Shown: positions 1-8,567, counted from the first letter of the stretch. The stretch is 26,008 nt of DNA from JBCCMQ01 sp039179985 (GCA_039179985.1 JBCDED010000057.1:1-26008), one strand, 5' to 3'. Numbers and translations: made by a program. The notes: generated from the sequence alone by a model not told the origin.

Positions 1-135
1 GTTTGCGGCGCGCATGGTGGGGCCGCCTTAGTGCCAACGAAGGCCGCTGCGCTGCGGTGCGGAAAGTGTTTGGAGAATTCCGCGGTTTCGTGGTTTTCTG
101 CACCAGTGTCTGGTGAGGGTTTTGAGAGGTTTATG

Positions 136-1125
136 ATGAAACTTGTTTTGGCGTTTTGTGTTCTGTGGAGCAGCGTGTGTGTTGCAAGCGCGCGTACGAT
201 TGTTTTCGGTGACAGTCTCAGCGATGCGGGAAACCTTTTTACCGCCGATCCGTCGCTGGTCCCCAGTCCTCCATACCCGGATGGCCAATTTACCAATGGC
301 AACGTCTGGGCCGCTCAGATTGGATCCGATCTAGCTTCCGGGCTCAACTTTGCCTGGGGCGGCGCGACTGCCTTGCCGGCTGTGGATGGCATTCCGGATC
401 TGACCGTACAGGTGGCCAACTTCATACGTTCAGATGCTAATGCGCCCGGCAGAGCGAACGTGGCGATCTGGATAGGCGCCAACGACCTCTTGGAAGCCTT
501 GGAAAGCGTGGGCTTGGTTTCGGGGGTAAGCGATCCGAAGGACATCGGTATTTCTCCGGGTGCGGTGGATTTGGCTGCCCTGAATTCCACGCTGCTTGAA
601 ACGGCTGATGCTGTTGTCATGACCATTGCCGAAGAGGTTCTGACGCTAAGCAGGTTTGCAGAGATCAATCCGAATTTCATAGTCTTTGGCCTTCCCGAAC
701 TTGGCAAGACGCCGCTCGTCCGGGCGCTGGGGCCGGAGGTGGCCGTGCTTATGGATGAAGTCACCCGCTACTTCAACGCAGAGCTCCGGGCGGCCGTGGA
801 AGCCGGGGAACTCATTGATATCCCGACGACCTTCTTCGACATCAATGGCGAATTCGAGGAAATCCTGGAGGACCCGAGCGCTTTTGGGATCGAAAATACG
901 ACTGAAGCCTGCCTGGTCGCTGCGCCCATCGGTTGCCTTCTCGGCGACCCCGATCCAAACACGTTCCTGTTTTACGACCCGCTCCACCCAAGCGCGCGTG
1001 TTCACGAGATTCTCGCGGAAGAGTACCTAAACATCGTTCCGGTCCCAGCGAGCCTGCCGCTGCTTCTGGGCGGCCTGGTTCTTGTGGCAGGGATGCGCAT
1101 TGGGGTCCGCAAGAAAGACGTCTGA
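136..1125 (+). CDS. Exported SGNH/GDSL-family hydrolase (lipase/esterase) with VPLPA-type C-terminal sorting tail
   Basis: Probable esterase or lipase acting outside the cytoplasm; 329 aa. An N-terminal signal peptide (about residues 1-19) is followed by SGNH block I FGDSLSD (residues 24-30, nucleophile Ser27), a glycine block near FAWGG (72-76), block III GAND (114-117) and block V DPLH (281-284), giving the Ser/Asp/His set. The last 29 residues are VPVPA (301-305), a hydrophobic stretch and a basic RxGVRKK end, the layout of the VPLPA-CTERM/PEP-CTERM-like sorting signals common in Rhodobacterales. The start at 136 is chosen because GAGAGG at 124-129 lies 6 nt upstream; ATG at 133 is equally open, and a longer reading from 31 would bury the signal peptide. 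It converges on the DUF3500 gene. No exosortase gene is in the window. The family is clear; the substrate is unknown. Confidence 0.88.
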   Translation: MKLVLAFCVLWSSVCVASARTIVFGDSLSDAGNLFTADPSLVPSPPYPDGQFTNGNVWAAQIGSDLASGLNFAWGGATALPAVDGIPDLTVQVANFIRSDANAPGRANVAIWIGANDLLEALESVGLVSGVSDPKDIGISPGAVDLAALNSTLLETADAVVMTIAEEVLTLSRFAEINPNFIVFGLPELGKTPLVRALGPEVAVLMDEVTRYFNAELRAAVEAGELIDIPTTFFDINGEFEEILEDPSAFGIENTTEACLVAAPIGCLLGDPDPNTFLFYDPLHPSARVHEILAEEYLNIVPVPASLPLLLGGLVLVAGMRIGVRKKDV

Positions 1126-1167
1126 AGCAGGCGCTTCATTTGGCGACGTTGCCTTGGCGGGCTGGTT

Positions 1168-2322
1168 TCACTGACCCCCGCCGTGGTGCAATTCCAGGTG
1201 GCGCTTCATGATGTCAGCACCAAAATCACCATCCTTGTCCCGCCAAACGGTGTGGACATGGTCGTAGGTCAGCTGTGTATTGAGATACTCGTAGAAAAAG
1301 CTTCCGTCTTCGATGCGGAAGTAGAGCAGACCGTTGGGCGTGGCATCGCCGGAAAATGCAAAGCTTAGCGTCGCTCTGTCCGGTGCAGTCCCGGTCAGAT
1401 ACCCTGGACGGTAGAGTCCCATGATATCGCCGATTAGCCTGTCGAGGATGTTCTGCTGGTCGGCGGACAGGGCGGTGTAGGCGATGCCTGTTGGCAAATC
1501 GCGCCAGTCGTCCCAGGCCTCTTCGGGCCGCAACATGTGCGAGCTGTGGAGGTCATGGGGCGCGCCATCGAAGTTGCCCATGCCTATGGCCTCGACCAGG
1601 GCGTTTTCTTCGGGCGATATGCTGACACGCGCGAGACCCCGCTGGTCCTCAGTCATCGACAGGATCAGCATCTTCGCGGCATCTTCCCAGGTTCTCAGCA
1701 GCCTTACTCCGCTCAGGCGACCCGTCTGCACAAGGGCGGGCTTGGCTCCGAGAAAACTGGGCGTTACAGACACCCCGTCCGGTGCGACAGCGATGTTCAG
1801 CGAGATGTGGTGACCTTCAAAACGCCAAGACCATTCGTCATCCGACGGATCTCCGAAGAATACGATCACGTAGTCGCCCATCCCCCGCGGCCAGGCGTCC
1901 GTTTCCGTCCAGACGAGCAGGTTTTCGAGCTGCATGACATTGAGGAGTTTCAGGTAACCCGCTTCGCTGAGCAGGGACCAGAGCAGTTCCTGCGTCAGCG
2001 TCATCTGCTCGACATCCATCAGCTTTAGCGGCAGGCCGATACGCTCGGTGGGCCAGAACGTCCACCTCAAAACGTCGTCGGTGTCGACGGGATGCAAAAG
2101 CATGTCACGTTTTGAGTACCCGTCCATCACTTCAGACAGGCTTGGCTCGCCACTAACCGAGGCCAGGAGCTGCTGGGCGACATCGACCATGCGCGCGCGT
2201 GGGGCGACAATGGTGCCGCGCCCCACATCGAAGATCCCCTGGTCTTGCTGGTCCGCCGCTTCGACGGGAGCTGCGGCGGTGAACGATGCCAGTGTCAGGG
2301 TCAAGAACCAGATTTTGAGCAC
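1168..2322 (-). CDS. DUF3500 domain-containing secreted protein
   Basis: A 384-aa protein with a cleavable-looking signal peptide (hydrophobic residues about 3-19, AEA before residue 24). The family is recognised from WRFEGHHISLN (166-176), a downstream FLGAKPA (190-196), and the C-terminal pattern HVHTVWRDKDGDFGAD followed by HLELHH, features of DUF3500. The biochemical function of DUF3500 is not established; the conserved His/Trp/Arg residues suggest an enzymatic or binding role, which is inference only. It is convergent with the SGNH hydrolase (42 nt between stops) and divergent from the AEC transporter. Start ATG at 2322 is preferred because it opens directly into the signal peptide; a different-frame reading inside the same region is a shadow. 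Confidence 0.83.
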   Translation of the reverse strand: MLKIWFLTLTLASFTAAAPVEAADQQDQGIFDVGRGTIVAPRARMVDVAQQLLASVSGEPSLSEVMDGYSKRDMLLHPVDTDDVLRWTFWPTERIGLPLKLMDVEQMTLTQELLWSLLSEAGYLKLLNVMQLENLLVWTETDAWPRGMGDYVIVFFGDPSDDEWSWRFEGHHISLNIAVAPDGVSVTPSFLGAKPALVQTGRLSGVRLLRTWEDAAKMLILSMTEDQRGLARVSISPEENALVEAIGMGNFDGAPHDLHSSHMLRPEEAWDDWRDLPTGIAYTALSADQQNILDRLIGDIMGLYRPGYLTGTAPDRATLSFAFSGDATPNGLLYFRIEDGSFFYEYLNTQLTYDHVHTVWRDKDGDFGADIMKRHLELHHGGGQ

Positions 2323-2384
2323 AAGAAAGTTTCCCGTTCCGATTACTGTGTGGTCGCAAGACTAGCCGGCCCGGAAGATTTCAA

Positions 2385-2434
2385 AAGCCCCGAACAACCA
2401 GACAAAGTGCAATTGTTGGACTGATCCGGGGCTT
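2385..2434. repeat. Inverted repeat in the DUF3500/AEC intergenic region
   Basis: AAGCCCCG (2385-2392) and CGGGGCTT (2427-2434) are perfect 8-bp complementary arms around a 34-nt loop; inside the loop AACAA and TTGTT can pair as well. It lies in the 278-nt divergent gap between the DUF3500 start (2322) and the AEC start (2601). There is no clean T-run on either strand (only TTTT on the minus side), and no gene upstream on the minus strand that would need a terminator, so an operator or leader structure is as likely as a terminator. Confidence 0.4.
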
Positions 2435-2600
2435 CCGCTGAAAAAAATTAGCAATTCCCAAGACCTGTGAAACTCCTGTGATCCGTACCATGCAGTTTGG
2501 AGCAATGACGCGACTCGCTGCTCGGACGACAGGCGGCGCAGCGCACGGTCGCGACGGAAGGTTCGACGACGCGGCGCCTTTTAACGCGTGGAGGTCGCCG

Positions 2601-3554
2601 GTGACAATCTTTGACAGCCTGCTCCAATCCTTCGTGCTTCTCGCAACGCTGGGCTCTGCGGCAATATTGCTGCGCGCTCGCGGAACGATACGGCCGGAAG
2701 AGCAGGCTGTATTTGGCCGTCTGGTTACGGACTTTGCGCTCCCTGCACTCATCTTTCTCAGCATCAGTAGCGAGCCATTTCTGGCCGAACGCCTTTTGCT
2801 TGCAGCGCTGATTTTCTGTTCCATCGCCAGCGTGGGTGCAACCGCATGGGTCATAGGTCGGCTCTTCAGACTGGAAAAGCCGGTCCTCGGGGCCGTTATT
2901 ATGGTGTCGAGCTTCGGCAGTTCCTCTACTCTTGGCTACCTCCTGGTTCTGCAGATCTACGGAAATGATCCTTCCATAATGGGTGCCGTGGTCACGATGG
3001 GAGAGATTGGCGTGCATCTGCCAATGTTCACGCTCGGCGTTGCCGTCGCGGTGTATTTCGGGACCCCGACCACCACCGGCCCGGGGCTCTGGGCGGCGGT
3101 TCGTCCTTTCTTCTATTCTCCAATTTTTCTGGCAATGGTTCTTGGCGTGGCCGCCTCAAGGCTTCAGGTGTACCTTGACCACTGGGTTCTTAACTTGCTC
3201 AACGAATTTCTCGAAGTCGCGGCAAATACGCTTATCTTTCTCGTCGCATTCACACTAGGGCTGATGCTGAGACCGGTTGCGTTTGGGCGGCTCGCCTCGC
3301 TTCTTGCTATCGTTGCCTCCCTGAAGCTTGTCCTTGAACCGCTGATTGCCCTCGCCGCTGGGGGGCTGCTGAACATCGAACCGCTTGGGCGCGAGTTGCT
3401 TGTCCTGGAGTCCGGCATGCCCGCAAGCATGGTCGCCGGTGTTATTGCGGCGCGCTATGGTTGTGATGGTGCAACGGCATCCACGGTTGTAGTCGCGACC
3501 CATCTCCTTTGCCTTGTGACACTCCCGATCATAATGGTCAGCGCTTTCGGGTGA
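2601..3554 (+). CDS. AEC (auxin efflux carrier) family permease
   Basis: Inner-membrane transporter of the bile/arsenite/riboflavin-type fold, about 317 aa, the usual AEC length. It is strongly hydrophobic throughout with about ten predicted helices. Family-like features include an FGRLVTDFALPALIF segment near the N-terminus, GSSSTLGY in the middle and a C-terminal ESGMPASMVAGVIAARYG followed by a final helix. A GTG start at 2601 is chosen because GGAGG at 2590-2594 sits 6 nt upstream and the protein then begins directly before the first helix; an open frame back to 2478 adds 41 polar residues that do not look like an AEC N-terminus. AEC proteins export or import small carboxylates, malonate or auxin-like acids; the substrate here is unknown. 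The FAH-family enzyme follows 95 nt downstream on the same strand, so the two may handle a related organic acid (inference). Confidence 0.85.
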   Translation: MTIFDSLLQSFVLLATLGSAAILLRARGTIRPEEQAVFGRLVTDFALPALIFLSISSEPFLAERLLLAALIFCSIASVGATAWVIGRLFRLEKPVLGAVIMVSSFGSSSTLGYLLVLQIYGNDPSIMGAVVTMGEIGVHLPMFTLGVAVAVYFGTPTTTGPGLWAAVRPFFYSPIFLAMVLGVAASRLQVYLDHWVLNLLNEFLEVAANTLIFLVAFTLGLMLRPVAFGRLASLLAIVASLKLVLEPLIALAAGGLLNIEPLGRELLVLESGMPASMVAGVIAARYGCDGATASTVVVATHLLCLVTLPIIMVSAFG

Positions 3555-3649
3555 GGGATGCTGATGGCCAGCCCGACCGCGCCCACGATTGATATCCATT
3601 GGGCCGGGTCCTAGAAAGCGGATGGACCACTACGCACAGGAGAGACACC

Positions 3650-4336
3650 GTGACGGCATTCGCAATCGACCCGCCGAAACAGGCCCTGCTGCCGGTCGTA
3701 GGGTCCGAAGCGCCGTTCCCGGTCCGCCGCGTCTATTGCATAGGTCGCAACTACGCCGCCCACGCGGTCGAGATGGGTCACGATCCAGACCGCGAGCCAC
3801 CGTTCTTCTTCCAGAAAAACCCCGATAACCTCGATCCGTCCGGTGAATTTCCGTACCCGGACAATTCTTCGGATGTGCACCACGAGATAGAAATGCTGGT
3901 CGCCCTGAAATCAGGCGGCCGAAACATATCGTCGGACGATGCGCTTGATCATGTTTTCGGATATGGTCTTTGCCTCGACATGACGCGGCGTGACCTGCAG
4001 GGCGAGATGAAGAAACTCGGTCGACCGTGGGAAATCGGCAAAGCCTTCGAGAAATCCGCACCCTCCGGTCCGATCTTTCCTGTCTCCCAGGTCGCGCATC
4101 CGGCCAGTGGCCGGATCGCGCTGAGCGTGAATGGTACGCTTCGCCAGGAAGGCGACCTCAGCCAGATGATCTGGAAAGTGCCCGAAATGATCTCTTATTT
4201 ATCTGCGTATTTCGAGCTGGCGGCCGGGGATGTCATCCTGTCTGGCACGCCTTCGGGCGTAGGACCAGTGCAGCGCGGTGACGTGCTCTTGGGCGAAATC
4301 GACGGGATCGAAAGCCGAAAATTCCGCGTGGTGTAG
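3650..4336 (+). CDS. Fumarylacetoacetate hydrolase (FAH) family protein, fumarylpyruvate hydrolase-like
   Basis: Probable cytosolic divalent-metal C-C hydrolase, 228 aa, the compact single-domain form. Seen in the sequence: YCIGRNYAAHA (29-39), FFFQK (52-56), metal ligands in HHEIE (Glu79, Glu81) and LDMTRRDLQ (Asp110), GKAFEKSAP (130-138) and the C-terminal SGTPSGVGPV (198-207). This set most resembles the fumarylpyruvate hydrolase (NagK-type) branch of the family, which acts at the end of gentisate breakdown. However, no gentisate dioxygenase or maleylpyruvate isomerase is nearby, so substrate is inferred. GTG at 3650 is chosen because AGGAG at 3638-3642 lies 7 nt upstream; the ATG at 3599 adds 17 residues and has no ribosome site. 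Only 6 nt separate its stop from the convergent AI-2E-type gene. Confidence 0.85.
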   Translation: MTAFAIDPPKQALLPVVGSEAPFPVRRVYCIGRNYAAHAVEMGHDPDREPPFFFQKNPDNLDPSGEFPYPDNSSDVHHEIEMLVALKSGGRNISSDDALDHVFGYGLCLDMTRRDLQGEMKKLGRPWEIGKAFEKSAPSGPIFPVSQVAHPASGRIALSVNGTLRQEGDLSQMIWKVPEMISYLSAYFELAAGDVILSGTPSGVGPVQRGDVLLGEIDGIESRKFRVV

Positions 4337-4342
4337 CGCTGC

Positions 4343-5470
4343 CTAAGCAACCTTCGTCGGCACGGGGCGGTCCACCAGCGTGCCGTTCTTTGACATCAGG
4401 ACCGCGAGCGGGCGGGTCGCCTCGAACCGCGCCAGCAGGACCACGAGGATCGCGGTCAACGGAACGGCCAGGAACATGCCCGTGAACCCCCAGAGCGCGC
4501 CCCAGACAAAAAGGCAGAAGATGGTGACGAAGAAGCTCAGGTTCAGCGAGCTGCCAGCCATGCGCGGAAAGAGGATGTTGCCGATGGTGAATTGAACGAT
4601 GCCAAGCGCGATGCAGATCAAAGCAGCGAGCTGAAGGTCCTGGAACTGCACAAGCGCGAAGGCGGTCGGAAGGATGGTGCCGAGGATCGACCCGATCGTC
4701 GGGATGAAATTCAAAACGAAGACAAGCACCGCCCAGAACTCGGCGTGCTCCAGCCCGGCCACGCGCATCACCGCGTAACTCAGGATCGCGGTCAGCGCGC
4801 TGACCCGCGTCATCACCCAGAGGTAGGTGCTTATTTGGCGGTTGATGTCCGACAGGATCTCCGTGACCTCGGCGCGGCGGGTTTCGTCGGGGTAAAGCGC
4901 GTGCATTTTGCGATCGAAGAACACCTGATCGGCCAGAAGGAACAGGACATAAAGGACCACGACGCCGAACTGGTTAAGAAGCGCGAGGAACCCAAGCACG
5001 ATTTGCTGCATCAGAGGCTCTACCCTGACCACATCAATGGCGCGGTCGATGATGTTTGCGCGGTCCTGTCCCAACAGCTCTGAAAGCCGTGTGATGAAAG
5101 GGTCGAGGCTGTTTTGCAGGCTGGCGGCGTTCGGGCCGAAGCTGAGCGCGCTTTGCACACCAGCGTAAACGGCCAGGGTGCTCAGGATCAGGACGATAAA
5201 AACGGCCAGGACCGAAGCCACCCACTCATTTGCCTGCAGCCAGGGTATGGGGATCCGCCGAATAGCGCGTGCCAGGCCATTCAGAATGAAGAGCACAATG
5301 ATGGCTTCGGCGACGGGCACCAGAACGCCAGCGCCCAGTTTGAGACCTGCAAGGATCAGCGCAATAATGACAAAGGCAGCAGCCGTCCGCATGAGCCGGT
5401 CGGGGCGCTTGCGGAAATGCGGCACGCGCGCTTGTTCGTCCGGGTCTTTCGTACTTTCGGCGGTGACCAT
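4343..5470 (-). CDS. AI-2E/PerM family membrane protein
   Basis: Integral membrane protein of 375 aa with the architecture of the AI-2E transporter (PerM/UPF0118) family: a pair of N-terminal helices, a third helix, a central polar segment (about residues 135-175) and a C-terminal bundle of four to five helices with FIPTIGSILGTILP and a late WGALWGFTGMFLAVPL motif typical of the family. Characterised members differ widely: TqsA affects AI-2 efflux and some homologues are Na+(Li+)/H+ antiporters. The position directly downstream of a Mrp cation antiporter operon on the same strand (66 nt after mnhG) fits the antiporter reading, but that is inference. Its start codon has no strong ribosome site. 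It ends 6 nt from the FAH gene stop with no obvious terminator between them. Confidence 0.87.
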   Translation of the reverse strand: MVTAESTKDPDEQARVPHFRKRPDRLMRTAAAFVIIALILAGLKLGAGVLVPVAEAIIVLFILNGLARAIRRIPIPWLQANEWVASVLAVFIVLILSTLAVYAGVQSALSFGPNAASLQNSLDPFITRLSELLGQDRANIIDRAIDVVRVEPLMQQIVLGFLALLNQFGVVVLYVLFLLADQVFFDRKMHALYPDETRRAEVTEILSDINRQISTYLWVMTRVSALTAILSYAVMRVAGLEHAEFWAVLVFVLNFIPTIGSILGTILPTAFALVQFQDLQLAALICIALGIVQFTIGNILFPRMAGSSLNLSFFVTIFCLFVWGALWGFTGMFLAVPLTAILVVLLARFEATRPLAVLMSKNGTLVDRPVPTKVA

Positions 5471-5484
5471 GTGTCCAGAAACAC

Positions 5485-5530
5485 CAGACGCAGGGAAATT
5501 TCTACAGCCAATGGATATTTTGCGCGTCTG
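5485..5530. repeat. Inverted repeat between mnhG and the AI-2E-type gene
   Basis: CAGACGC (5485-5491) and GCGTCTG (5524-5530) form 7-bp perfect arms around a 32-nt AT-rich loop, filling most of the 66-nt gap between mnhG stop and the AI-2E-type start. No T-run follows, so a strong intrinsic terminator is not supported; it could modulate read-through from the Mrp operon. Chance occurrence is possible given the long loop. Confidence 0.28.
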
Positions 5531-5536
5531 AGAGGG

Positions 5537-5911
5537 CTACCGGTCGACGTCAACGTCGGGCGGATCGTCGTAAATCGACCAACCGCATGGGCCGCCTGTT
5601 TTCGGCAGTTCCTCTTCCTTCACATGGCGCGCAAGGTAGGCATTCGCAATGAAATAGGCGGTGATCGGCGCTGTCAGGAAGAGAAAGAGGGTAATGAGTA
5701 ACTCGTGGACGGACACGTGCCCTGTGTCGGCGAAAAAGAAAATCATTGACGCGATAAGCAGCCCGCCGACACCAAGCGTTGTTGCCTTGGTCGGGGCGTG
5801 CAGGCGCTGGACGCTGTCCTTGAGCTTGATCAGCCCGTAAGAGCCGACAAATCCGAAGATACCGGCCACGACGAGCGAGAGAGATATCAGGAGTTCGGCG
5901 ATCACATTCAT
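5537..5911 (-). CDS. mnhG: Mrp-type Na+(K+)/H+ antiporter subunit G
   Basis: Small membrane subunit of the hetero-oligomeric Mrp (Mnh/Pha) cation/proton antiporter, 124 aa with three helices. The family signature is visible as GSYGLIKLKDSVQRLHAPTK (residues about 24-43), then LGVGGLLIASMIF and a third helix. It is the last gene of the A-to-G series: mnhF stops 9 nt upstream of its start at 5911. MrpG is required for assembly and activity of the complex in characterised systems. An overlapping reading in another frame (5550-5924) is a shadow. In alphaproteobacteria the same gene is named phaG. Confidence 0.93.
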   Translation of the reverse strand: MNVIAELLISLSLVVAGIFGFVGSYGLIKLKDSVQRLHAPTKATTLGVGGLLIASMIFFFADTGHVSVHELLITLFLFLTAPITAYFIANAYLARHVKEEELPKTGGPCGWSIYDDPPDVDVDR

Positions 5912-5920
5912 CGGTCAGCC

Positions 5921-6190
5921 TCACTCAATAATATCGCCGCGTAAGAGATAGCGGCAATAGGCAACGGTGGAAACGAAGCCCACCATTGCGATAAGCAACG
6001 CGGCTTCGAAGTAAATGGCCGTACCCCGCGAGATCCCGTAGAGAACGAGCAGGGCGATCACATTGATGACCATCGTGTCGAGCGCGAGGATGCGGTCGGC
6101 GGCATTGGGTCCCCTAGCAATGCGCCAGAGATCGAGAAGCAAGGCCACGCCATAGCAGAGCGCGCAGAAGGTCAGGGCATAGTCTATCAA
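5921..6190 (-). CDS. mnhF: Mrp-type Na+(K+)/H+ antiporter subunit F
   Basis: Three-helix membrane subunit of the Mrp antiporter, 89 aa, the normal MrpF length. It shows the family core RIARGPNAADRILALDTM (residues about 23-40) between helix 1 and helix 2. The start ATG overlaps the stop of mnhE by 4 nt (6187-6190), implying translational coupling. The hydrophobic C-terminal helix ends in a polar RYLLRGD segment. Its role in the complex is structural or accessory; it has been linked to cholate efflux in Bacillus Mrp, which cannot be judged here. Also called phaF. Confidence 0.93.
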   Translation of the reverse strand: MIDYALTFCALCYGVALLLDLWRIARGPNAADRILALDTMVINVIALLVLYGISRGTAIYFEAALLIAMVGFVSTVAYCRYLLRGDIIE

Positions 6191-6678
6191 GGGAAGATCT
6201 CCTTGAGGCGGCTTTCGTACCGCGACTTGATGCTGTCGCGGACACTGTCGGGGTCGTCGGTATGAAGGCAGTGAACCAGAATGAACCTGCCGTCGGCGGA
6301 AAGGATGGCCGATACTGTACCGGGCGTCATCGTAATCGTACCGGCAAGAACGGTGATCGCCTCGGCGGTTTTCAACTCGATGGGCACTTTGATCCAGTGC
6401 GAGTGAATCTCGGGCTCGCGCTTGAAAAGGATGATCATCGCCACTTCGATGTTCGCAAGTACGATGTCCCAGAGCACGACAAGAATATACTCAGCGATCA
6501 TGAGCGGACGACGCATGACGGGGCGGTTGGGCCAATAGGCGGCGGTGAGAACCGGTATGATGATCGCGAAGACCGTGCCGAGGATCAGGTTGCCAAGGGT
6601 GAACGTATTGACCAGAGCGATCCAGACCAGAACCAGCATCAGGCTGAGCAGGGGATGGGGGATCAGGCGCTTGAGCAT
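6187..6678 (-). CDS. mnhE: Mrp-type Na+(K+)/H+ antiporter subunit E
   Basis: Membrane subunit E, 163 aa. Two or three N-terminal helices (residues about 10-40 and 58-85) precede a cytoplasmic domain. Recognisable family features are LVVLWDIVLANIEVAMIIL (67-85), ITVLAGTITMTPGTVSA (107-123) and a C-terminal HCLHTDD followed by a charged tail ending ESRLKEIFP. It lies between mnhD (3-nt gap) and mnhF (4-nt overlap) on the minus strand, in the standard Mrp order. The tight spacing indicates a single transcript. Also called phaE. Confidence 0.93.
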   Translation of the reverse strand: MLKRLIPHPLLSLMLVLVWIALVNTFTLGNLILGTVFAIIIPVLTAAYWPNRPVMRRPLMIAEYILVVLWDIVLANIEVAMIILFKREPEIHSHWIKVPIELKTAEAITVLAGTITMTPGTVSAILSADGRFILVHCLHTDDPDSVRDSIKSRYESRLKEIFP

Positions 6679-6681
6679 TCT

Positions 6682-8205
6682 CTAGCCCTCCACCGGCAGG
6701 CCAAGCACGGCCGAGATGTAGCCAGCCCGGTCAAAGAGCTGCAAAGTCGTCGCCTCCAGGTAGTTGGCGACGGTCCCGGCAAAGACAGCCAGAAGCGCCA
6801 GAATGGCGATCGTTGCAACGGTCGGCGCAATCTCTGCTGCCGATGCCTGACGCGTGACAGCCACGCCGTCTTCCGGGATGTCCAGCGCGGTCGACTTCCA
6901 GAACAGTGTGCTGCCGGCGCGTGCAAAGCCGACGATGGTGAATAGCGAGCCCACCAGAATTGCAGTCCAGACCCACGGGATGACACCGGGATCGCGAAGG
7001 GCGTCAAGGACAAGGAGCTTGCCAAGAAATCCGCTGAGCGGCGGCATACCGGCCATAGCAATGGCGGCTGCAAAAAAGAGCGCGGCGAAGAGGCCGTTTT
7101 GCACGGTAGGCGGCTGCGCCTTCAGAAGATCGCCGGATCTGCGGGTGACCACGAGATCTGCAAGGAGAAACAGGCAGGCCGTGGCAAAAGTCGAATGGAC
7201 GAGGTAGTAGAGCGCCGCGGTCGTGGCCAGAGGCGAGAAGGCTGACACAGCCACCAGAAGCGTGCCCATGGAACCGACCACAGAGAAGGCGATCAGCGGC
7301 ATCAGCCTGCGCGCGCCGAGAACACCCAATGCGCCGATGGCGATTGTGATGATTGCCGCCGGATAAAGCAGGATTGCGCCCACATCCTCGGTGCTGCCCA
7401 CGCCCGGCCCGAAAGACACGGTATGGACCCGGATGATTGCGTAGGCCCCCACCTTGGTCATGATCGCAAAAAGCGCCGCCACAGGCGCCGGGGCATTGGC
7501 GTATGTGCCGGGCAGCCAGAACTGCACCGGAAAAAGGGCGGCTTTCACGGCAAAAACGATGATCAAAAGCATCGATGCGACGCGGACCAGCGATGCTTCT
7601 TCTTGCGGGATTTCCGGGATGCGCAGGGCAAGGTCTGCGATGTTCAGCGTGCCGGTCGACGCATAAAGCGTGCCAAGCGCGAAGAGAAAGAGCGTCGATC
7701 CGGCAAGGTTCATGACCACGTATTGCAAACCGGCCTGCAGGCGCTCGCGCCCGCCGGAGTGGATCATCAGCCCGTAAGACGCAATGAGCAGGACTTCGAA
7801 GAATACGAACAGGTTAAAGATGTCGCCTGTCAGAAATGCGCCGCAGATGCCCATAAGTTGGAACTGAAAAAGCGCGTGGAAATGCAGGCCTCGGTCATCC
7901 CATTCGGTTGCTATGGCATGGAGCAGCACGATAAGGGCCAGGATCGCTGTCAAAAGCACCATCAGCGCCGACAGTCGGTCTAGCACCAGCACGATGCCGA
8001 AAGGCGCGGGCCAGTTGCCGAGCCTGTAGACATGGGTTTCGCCATCCGCCGCCAGAACAAGGAGGCCGATAGCAACCGCCAACAGAACGGCCGTGCCCGC
8101 AAGCGACGCCACGCGCGCCAGCGTGATGTCGTAGCGCATAACAAAGCCGATAATCGGCGCCAGCATCGCAGGCAGGACCACGGGCAGGATGATCCAGTGC
8201 ATCAT
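6682..8205 (-). CDS. mnhD: Mrp-type Na+(K+)/H+ antiporter subunit D
   Basis: Large proton-translocating-type subunit, 507 aa, about 14 helices, homologous to the antiporter-like subunits of complex I (NuoL/M/N). The essential TM5 glutamate context is present in FNLFVFFEVLLIASYGLM, and the TM7-TM8 region shows KAALFPVQFWLPGTYANAPAPV and a lysine in AIMTKVGAYA. A complex-I subunit is excluded by the surrounding Mrp gene order and absence of nuo genes. It overlaps mnhC by 4 nt (8202-8205) and ends 3 nt before mnhE. Also called phaD. Confidence 0.94.
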   Translation of the reverse strand: MMHWIILPVVLPAMLAPIIGFVMRYDITLARVASLAGTAVLLAVAIGLLVLAADGETHVYRLGNWPAPFGIVLVLDRLSALMVLLTAILALIVLLHAIATEWDDRGLHFHALFQFQLMGICGAFLTGDIFNLFVFFEVLLIASYGLMIHSGGRERLQAGLQYVVMNLAGSTLFLFALGTLYASTGTLNIADLALRIPEIPQEEASLVRVASMLLIIVFAVKAALFPVQFWLPGTYANAPAPVAALFAIMTKVGAYAIIRVHTVSFGPGVGSTEDVGAILLYPAAIITIAIGALGVLGARRLMPLIAFSVVGSMGTLLVAVSAFSPLATTAALYYLVHSTFATACLFLLADLVVTRRSGDLLKAQPPTVQNGLFAALFFAAAIAMAGMPPLSGFLGKLLVLDALRDPGVIPWVWTAILVGSLFTIVGFARAGSTLFWKSTALDIPEDGVAVTRQASAAEIAPTVATIAILALLAVFAGTVANYLEATTLQLFDRAGYISAVLGLPVEG

Positions 8206-8567
8206 GACCGCGGGTCCTCGGCGGGGGCTTCCGCATCTTCATCCGCAACGATGTCGATGCGGTCCTCCTCGGCCTCAAGGAAGGCGCCGAGCGCCAGCAT
8301 GACCAGAACCGCCGTCATGCCGAACGAGATCACGATCGCTGTCAGCACCAAGGCCTGGGGCAACGGGTCGCTGTAGGTGCCGTCGCCGTATTTCGACAGG
8401 GTCGGCGACATGTCGATGGCCAGACGTCCGCTGGAGAAGAGGAAGACGTTCACCGCATAGGACAAAAGCGCAAGGCCCAGGATCACCGGGAAGGTGCGCA
8501 GCCTCAGGATCAGATAGACGCCACCGGCGGTCAAAACGGCGATTGCACTTGCGATGATCAGTTCCAT
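8202..8567 (-). CDS. mnhC: Mrp-type Na+(K+)/H+ antiporter subunit C
   Basis: NuoK-like three-helix subunit, 121 aa with the start taken at 8567. That ATG follows the mnhAB stop by one base and has GGAG about 8 nt upstream; the longer reading from 8609 would overlap mnhAB and lacks a helix. The core shows GGVYLILRLRTFPVILGLALLS near the N-terminus, YAVNVFLFSSG, and DPLPQALVLTAIVISFG (about 75-95), the MrpC signature. The C-terminal tail is acidic (EEDRIDIVADEDAEAPAED), which is more charged than minimal MrpC proteins. It overlaps mnhD by 4 nt. Also called phaC. Confidence 0.93.
   Translation of the reverse strand: MELIIASAIAVLTAGGVYLILRLRTFPVILGLALLSYAVNVFLFSSGRLAIDMSPTLSKYGDGTYSDPLPQALVLTAIVISFGMTAVLVMLALGAFLEAEEDRIDIVADEDAEAPAEDPRS

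Noticed and set aside
31..135. N-terminal extension of the SGNH hydrolase to position 31
   Set aside because: It would place about 35 residues before an obvious signal peptide, and a good ribosome site lies directly before 133/136.
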